The translations under genes and the position numbers were made by a program. Below the pieces are notes generated by a model. That model saw nothing but the letters and a program-made list of their open reading frames with translations, ran no database searches and was not told the origin of the DNA. This document shows, one piece after another, positions 5,272 to 8,993 of a stretch of DNA of 8,993 nucleotides. This DNA comes from Hyphomicrobiales bacterium (lineage in GTDB: Bacteria; Pseudomonadota; Alphaproteobacteria; Rhizobiales; Beijerinckiaceae). Position 1 is the stretch's first letter; each line of letters begins with the position of its first letter. The stretch is taken from NCBI GenBank assembly GCA_003567055.1, contig PXAW01000120.1, positions 1 to 8,993 on the forward strand, written 5' to 3'.

Positions 5272-7275
5272 GTGACCGACCAGACCTCATCGACGCCCGT
5301 CTCCCATTCGCAGATGGCCAATGCCGTGCGCGCCCTCGCCATGGATGCCGTCGAGAAAGCCAAATCCGGCCATCCCGGCCTGCCCATGGGCGCCGCCGAC
5401 ATCGCGACGGTGCTGTTCACGCGCCATCTGAAATACGACGTCGCCGATCCCGCCTGGCCCGATCGCGACCGTTTCGTGCTCTCCGCCGGCCACGGCTCGA
5501 TGCTGCTCTACGCACTCCTGCACCTGACCGGCGTTAAGGGCGTGACCATCGACGAGCTGAAGAATTTCCGCCAGCTGCATTCGCTGACCCCGGGCCATCC
5601 GGAGAATTTCGTCACCCCGGGTGTCGAGACCACCACCGGCCCGCTCGGGCAGGGCATCGCCACCGCCGTCGGCATGGCTCTGGCCGAGCGCATGCTCGCC
5701 GCCGAATACGGCGCCGATCTCGTCGATCACCACACCTATGTTCTGGCCTCTGATGGCGATCTGATGGAAGGCGTCAGCCAGGAATCGATCGCGCTGGCCG
5801 GGCATCTGAAGCTCAACCGCCTGATCGTGCTCTTCGACGATAACGGCATCTCCATCGACGGGCCGCTCTCGCTCGCCGATTCCACCGACCAGATCAAGCG
5901 CGTCGAGGCCTCGGGCTGGCGCGGCATCCGCGTCGACGGGCACGATCCCGAAGCGATTTCGCAGGCCATCGCGGAGGCGAAGACCTCCGACCGCCCCGTC
6001 CTGATCGCCTGCAAGACCACGATCGGCTACGGCGCCCCCAACCGCGCCGGCACCTCCAAGGCCCATGGCGAGCCGCTCGGTGCCGAGGAGATGGAGGGCG
6101 CCAAGAAGGCGCTCGACTGGCCGCATGCGCCTTTCGAGATCCCGCAGGAGATCAAGCAGGCCTGGGAAGAGGCCGGCCGTCGCGGGGCGCAGGCGCGGGC
6201 CGACTGGCAGAGCCGGATCGGCAAGCTGGAATCATCCGCGCGCGCCGAATTCGAGCGTCGCCTGAAGGGCGCGGTTCCCGCCGGGCTCGCCGGTGCCGTC
6301 ACGGCGCTCAAGGACAAGCTCGCCGCCGAGCCCGCCAAGGTCGCCACCCGCAAGGCCAGCGAGATGGCACTCGAGGCGATCACCCCGGTCATGCCGGAAC
6401 TGACGCTGGGCTCCGCCGATCTGACGCCGTCGAACAATACAAAGACCAAGGCCGCCGTGCCGGTGAAGCCCGGCGACTATGCCGGCCGCTACATCCATTA
6501 CGGCATCCGCGAGCATGGCATGGCGGCGGCGATGAACGGCATCGCCCTGCATGGGGGCCTGCGGCCCGCCGGCGCGACCTTCTTCGTCTTCACCGATTAC
6601 GCCCGCCCGGCGATCCGCATCGCCGCGCTTTCCGGGCTGCCGTCGGTCTTCATCATGACGCATGATTCGATCGGGCTGGGCGAGGACGGCCCGACCCACC
6701 AGCCGGTGGAGCATCTCTCCGCCTTCCGCGGCATGCCCAATATCAGCGTGTTCCGCCCCTGCGACGCGATCGAGACGGCGGAATGCTGGCAGCTCGCGCT
6801 GGAGCGCACGGACGGGCCGAGCATTCTGGCGCTCACGCGTCAGGGTCTCTCCCAATCGCGCGCGACGGGCGGGGCGGATAATCTGTGCGCCTTCGGGGCC
6901 TACGAGATCGCGCCGGCAGAGGGCGAGGCGCAGGCGAGCCTGTTCGCCTCCGGTTCCGAGGTCGAGATCGCGCTGCAGGCGAAGGCGATTCTGGATGAAC
7001 GCGGAACGCCGACGCGCGTTGTCTCGGTGCCCGCGCTCGATCTCTTCCTGGCGCAGCCGGAAGAGGTGCGCGCGCGCATCATCGGCAAGGCGCCGGTCCG
7101 GGCGGCGGTGGAAGCGGGCGTGCGTTTCGGCTGGGACGCCGTGATCGGCGAGGACGGGATCTTCGTCGGCATGGCGAGCTTCGGCGCGAGCGCGCCCTAC
7201 AAGGATCTCTACCAGCATTTCGGCATCACGCCGGAGAAGCTGGCGGATGCGGTAACGGCGCGCCACAACGGCTGA
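5272..7275 (+). CDS. tkt: Transketolase
   Basis: Thiamine-diphosphate enzyme that moves two-carbon units between ketose and aldose phosphates, linking glycolysis, the non-oxidative pentose-phosphate pathway and, in autotrophs, the Calvin cycle. At 667 aa it is normal and complete. The N-terminal PP domain carries SGHPGLPMG (H34), SAGHG (H74), TGPLGQG and the metal/diphosphate motif SDGDLMEG (160-167) with N191. H265 lies in the SKAHGEPLG loop. The Pyr domain carries the catalytic glutamate in IREHGM (E414), [10 protein letters not shown] and DGPTHQP (H476). The C-terminal domain ends [17 protein letters not shown]. The start is GTG 5272 with only a weak upstream ribosome site; ATG 5314 would cut the N-terminus just before the conserved [12 protein letters not shown]. 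gap follows after 53 bp and then pgk, suggesting one operon. Confidence 0.97.
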   Translation: MTDQTSSTPVSHSQMANAVRALAMDAVEKAKSGHPGLPMGAADIATVLFTRHLKYDVADPAWPDRDRFVLSAGHGSMLLYALLHLTGVKGVTIDELKNFRQLHSLTPGHPENFVTPGVETTTGPLGQGIATAVGMALAERMLAAEYGADLVDHHTYVLASDGDLMEGVSQESIALAGHLKLNRLIVLFDDNGISIDGPLSLADSTDQIKRVEASGWRGIRVDGHDPEAISQAIAEAKTSDRPVLIACKTTIGYGAPNRAGTSKAHGEPLGAEEMEGAKKALDWPHAPFEIPQEIKQAWEEAGRRGAQARADWQSRIGKLESSARAEFERRLKGAVPAGLAGAVTALKDKLAAEPAKVATRKASEMALEAITPVMPELTLGSADLTPSNNTKTKAAVPVKPGDYAGRYIHYGIREHGMAAAMNGIALHGGLRPAGATFFVFTDYARPAIRIAALSGLPSVFIMTHDSIGLGEDGPTHQPVEHLSAFRGMPNISVFRPCDAIETAECWQLALERTDGPSILALTRQGLSQSRATGGADNLCAFGAYEIAPAEGEAQASLFASGSEVEIALQAKAILDERGTPTRVVSVPALDLFLAQPEEVRARIIGKAPVRAAVEAGVRFGWDAVIGEDGIFVGMASFGASAPYKDLYQHFGITPEKLADAVTARHNG

Positions 7276-7328
7276 GGGCCGGTCGGGCGCGACGCGATGA
7301 AGACAGATTTGACAGGGAGATTGACGTC

Positions 7329-8336
7329 ATGACGGTTAAGGTCGCCATCAACGGCTTCGGGCGCATCGGGCGCAACATCCTGCGCGCCATCGCCGAGAGC
7401 GGGCGCACGGATATCAAGGTCGTCGCCATCAACGATCTCGGCCCGGTCGAGACCAATGCGCATCTCCTGCGCTATGATTCGGTGCATGGCCGCTATCCGG
7501 GCGAGGTCAAGGTCGATGGCGACACCATCGATGTCGGCTCCGGCCCGATCAAGGTGACGGCGGTGCGCAACCCCGCCGAATTGCCGCACAAGGAGCTCGG
7601 TGTCGATATCGCGCTCGAATGCACCGGCATCTTCACCGATCGCGACAAGGCGGCGGCGCATCTGGAAGCGGGCGCCAAGCGCGTGATCGTCTCCGCGCCG
7701 GCATCGGGGGCGGATCTGACGCTGGTCTACGGCGTCAACCACGACAAGCTGACGAAGGATCACCTCGTCATCTCGAACGCGTCCTGCACCACCAACTGCC
7801 TCGCGCCGGTGGCCAAGGTCCTCAACGATGCGGTGGGGATCGATCACGGTTTCATGACCACGATCCACTCCTATACCAACGACCAGCCCTCCCTCGACCA
7901 GATGCACAAGGATCTGTATCGCGGGCGTGCGGCGGCGGTCTCGATGATCCCGACCTCGACCGGTGCGGCCAAGGCCGTCGGCCTCGTTCTGCCCGAGCTC
8001 AACGGCAAGCTAGACGGAACCGCAATTCGCGTACCGACACCGAATGTCTCGGTGGTCGATTTCAAATTCGTCGCCAAGCGGGCCACGACGGTGGAGGAGA
8101 TCAATGCCGCAATCAAGCAGGCGGCGGACGGGCCGATGAAGGGTGTGCTCGGCTATACGCTCGAGCCCAATGTCTCCATCGACTTCAACCACGATCCGCA
8201 TTCCTCGGTCTTCCACATGGACCAGACCAAGGTGGTCGAGGGCACGCTGGTGCGGATCCTGACCTGGTACGACAACGAATGGGGCTTCTCCAACCGCATG
8301 GCCGATACCGCCGTGCTGATGGGCAAGACCCTCTGA
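7329..8336 (+). CDS. gap: Type I glyceraldehyde-3-phosphate dehydrogenase
   Basis: Cytosolic enzyme interconverting glyceraldehyde-3-phosphate and 1,3-bisphosphoglycerate with NAD(P). The 335-aa length is standard. The N-terminal Rossmann motif NGFGRIGR is at 8-15. D36 in AINDL at the end of the second strand favours NAD. The catalytic site [12 protein letters not shown] (149-160) carries nucleophile C153, with H180 in [10 protein letters not shown] (177-186) as base. STGAAKAVG and the C-terminal [12 protein letters not shown] are intact. ATG 7329 has AGGGAGA 8 nt upstream. It lies 53 bp after tkt and 91 bp before pgk, in the same direction, which fits a central-carbon operon usable for glycolysis or gluconeogenesis. 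A strong hairpin follows just after its stop codon. GapB-like erythrose-4-phosphate dehydrogenase is less likely given the neighbours. Confidence 0.97.
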   Translation: MTVKVAINGFGRIGRNILRAIAESGRTDIKVVAINDLGPVETNAHLLRYDSVHGRYPGEVKVDGDTIDVGSGPIKVTAVRNPAELPHKELGVDIALECTGIFTDRDKAAAHLEAGAKRVIVSAPASGADLTLVYGVNHDKLTKDHLVISNASCTTNCLAPVAKVLNDAVGIDHGFMTTIHSYTNDQPSLDQMHKDLYRGRAAAVSMIPTSTGAAKAVGLVLPELNGKLDGTAIRVPTPNVSVVDFKFVAKRATTVEEINAAIKQAADGPMKGVLGYTLEPNVSIDFNHDPHSSVFHMDQTKVVEGTLVRILTWYDNEWGFSNRMADTAVLMGKTL

Positions 8337-8346
8337 AGCCATGAAT

Positions 8347-8376
8347 GCGCCGGGTGGCCTGCTGGTCGCCCGGCGC
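8347..8376 (+). promoter_or_regulatory. 13-bp hairpin between gap and pgk
   Basis: GCGCCGGGTGGCC (8347-8359) pairs with GGTCGCCCGGCGC (8364-8376), with two G-T pairs, around a TGCT tetraloop. It begins 10 nt after the gap stop and ends 51 nt before pgk. No T run follows, so complete termination is unlikely. It more likely protects the 3' end of tkt-gap mRNA, marks a processing site, or partly attenuates pgk. Confidence 0.5.
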
Positions 8377-8427
8377 CGTCCGCCGGCCCGATTCCTTATT
8401 CCCGCTGACACTTCCGGAGCCCTGTTG

Positions 8428-8993
8428 ATGAGCGATTTCAAGACCCTCGACGACGTCTCGTTTCAGGGCAAGCGCGTGTTGCTGCGCGTCGATCTCAACG
8501 TGCCGATGGAAGACGGCAAGGTCACCGACAAGACGCGGATCGAACGCGTCGCGGGGACCATCCGCGAGATTGCCGGAAAGGGCGGGCGTGTGGTGCTGCT
8601 CGCGCATTTCGGCCGCCCCAAGGGGAAGAAGGTCGAGAGCGAGAGCCTCGCCCCGGTCGCGGAAGCGGTGGCCAGGGTGCTCGACCGCAAGGTGGCCTTC
8701 GCCGATGATTGCATCGGCGCGGCGGCCAAGACAGCCGTCGATGCGCTGGATGACGGCGAGATCGTGCTTCTGGAAAACACCCGTTTTCACGAAGGCGAGG
8801 AAAACAACGACCCGGACTTCGCCAAGGCGCTCGCCGCAAACGGCGATCTCTACGTGAATGACGCCTTCTCGGCGGCCCATCGCGCCCATGCCTCGACGGA
8901 GGGCCTCGCCCATCTGCTCCCGGCCTATGCGGGCCGCGCCATGCAGAAGGAGCTCGAAGCCCTTACCAGGGGGCTCGAAAAGCCGACGCGTCC
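8428..8993 (+). CDS. pgk: Phosphoglycerate kinase, N-terminal part (runs off the right edge)
   Basis: Cytosolic kinase that transfers phosphate between 1,3-bisphosphoglycerate and ADP, giving 3-phosphoglycerate and ATP. The first 188 codons are visible, covering most of the N-terminal substrate domain; the nucleotide domain lies outside. Visible motifs are [10 protein letters not shown] (18-27, D22 and N24), TRIER (36-40), LAHFGRPKG (58-66), [15 protein letters not shown] (114-128, R119) and [15 protein letters not shown] (143-157, R152), all expected 3-phosphoglycerate-binding elements. The frame is open to the edge. ATG 8428 is preferred because GGAG lies 8 nt upstream and MSDFKTLDD is a normal N-terminus. 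The ATG at 8341 is in frame and would add 29 residues, but it has no good ribosome site. It is the third gene after tkt and gap. Confidence 0.96.
   Translation, partial: MSDFKTLDDVSFQGKRVLLRVDLNVPMEDGKVTDKTRIERVAGTIREIAGKGGRVVLLAHFGRPKGKKVESESLAPVAEAVARVLDRKVAFADDCIGAAAKTAVDALDDGEIVLLENTRFHEGEENNDPDFAKALAANGDLYVNDAFSAAHRAHASTEGLAHLLPAYAGRAMQKELEALTRGLEKPTR

Noticed and set aside
6232..7266. Long minus-strand open frame opposite tkt
   Set aside because: Arg/Gly/Ala-rich shadow of a well-conserved gene.
7309..7337. TTGACA just before gap as a -35 element
   Set aside because: A -10 at the right distance would fall inside the gap coding start and no match is there; the neighbouring AGGGAGA is the ribosome site.
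8341..8427. 29-residue N-terminal extension of PGK from an in-frame ATG
   Set aside because: No ribosome site precedes it, it overlaps the strong hairpin, and the internal start at 8428 has GGAG at good spacing and a normal PGK N-terminus.

Overview
The window is GC-rich, densely coding chromosomal DNA. It most likely comes from an alphaproteobacterium, probably of the Hyphomicrobiales (Rhizobiales) type. This rests on the wording of the proteins: a Pal with a paired-cysteine CxxxxCWxQNRR tail, the transketolase-GAPDH-PGK gene order, and PGK with an [14 protein letters not shown] core. No mobile element, CRISPR array, rRNA or tRNA was recognised. The species cannot be fixed by reading alone.

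Layout from left to right. (1) The 5' part of gyrB (270 codons) lies on the minus strand and runs off the left edge. (2) A 321-bp divergent spacer follows, then ybaB and recR on the plus strand, 16 bp apart. The dnaX gene that usually precedes this pair is absent here. (3) recR converges on pal, a minus-strand outer-membrane lipoprotein gene, across a compact GC hairpin. pal stands apart from the rest of the tol-pal system. (4) Upstream of pal is a 321-bp spacer holding a near-perfect 28-bp palindrome, a 9-bp-stem hairpin and three perfect copies of a 17-nt G/C-rich tandem repeat. (5) A class I/II PLP aminotransferase gene (minus) follows. Its promoter-like sequence is directly preceded by four copies of a different, AT-rich 17-nt repeat. 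(6) A short-chain dehydrogenase gene (minus) is next. (7) A 302-bp divergent spacer with small direct repeats leads into tkt-gap-pgk on the plus strand; pgk runs off the right edge.

Functionally, the left part carries DNA topology (GyrB), a nucleoid-associated protein (YbaB) and recombinational repair (RecR). The middle carries envelope integrity (Pal) and two metabolic enzymes of unresolved substrate. The right part is a central-carbon operon: transketolase supplies glyceraldehyde-3-phosphate, and GAPDH and PGK convert it through 1,3-bisphosphoglycerate to 3-phosphoglycerate, or the reverse.

All genes look intact and conventional, and I found no convincing new multi-gene system. The more unusual material is in the spacers: the repeat array abutting the aminotransferase promoter, the palindrome upstream of pal, and a 13-bp hairpin between gap and pgk.
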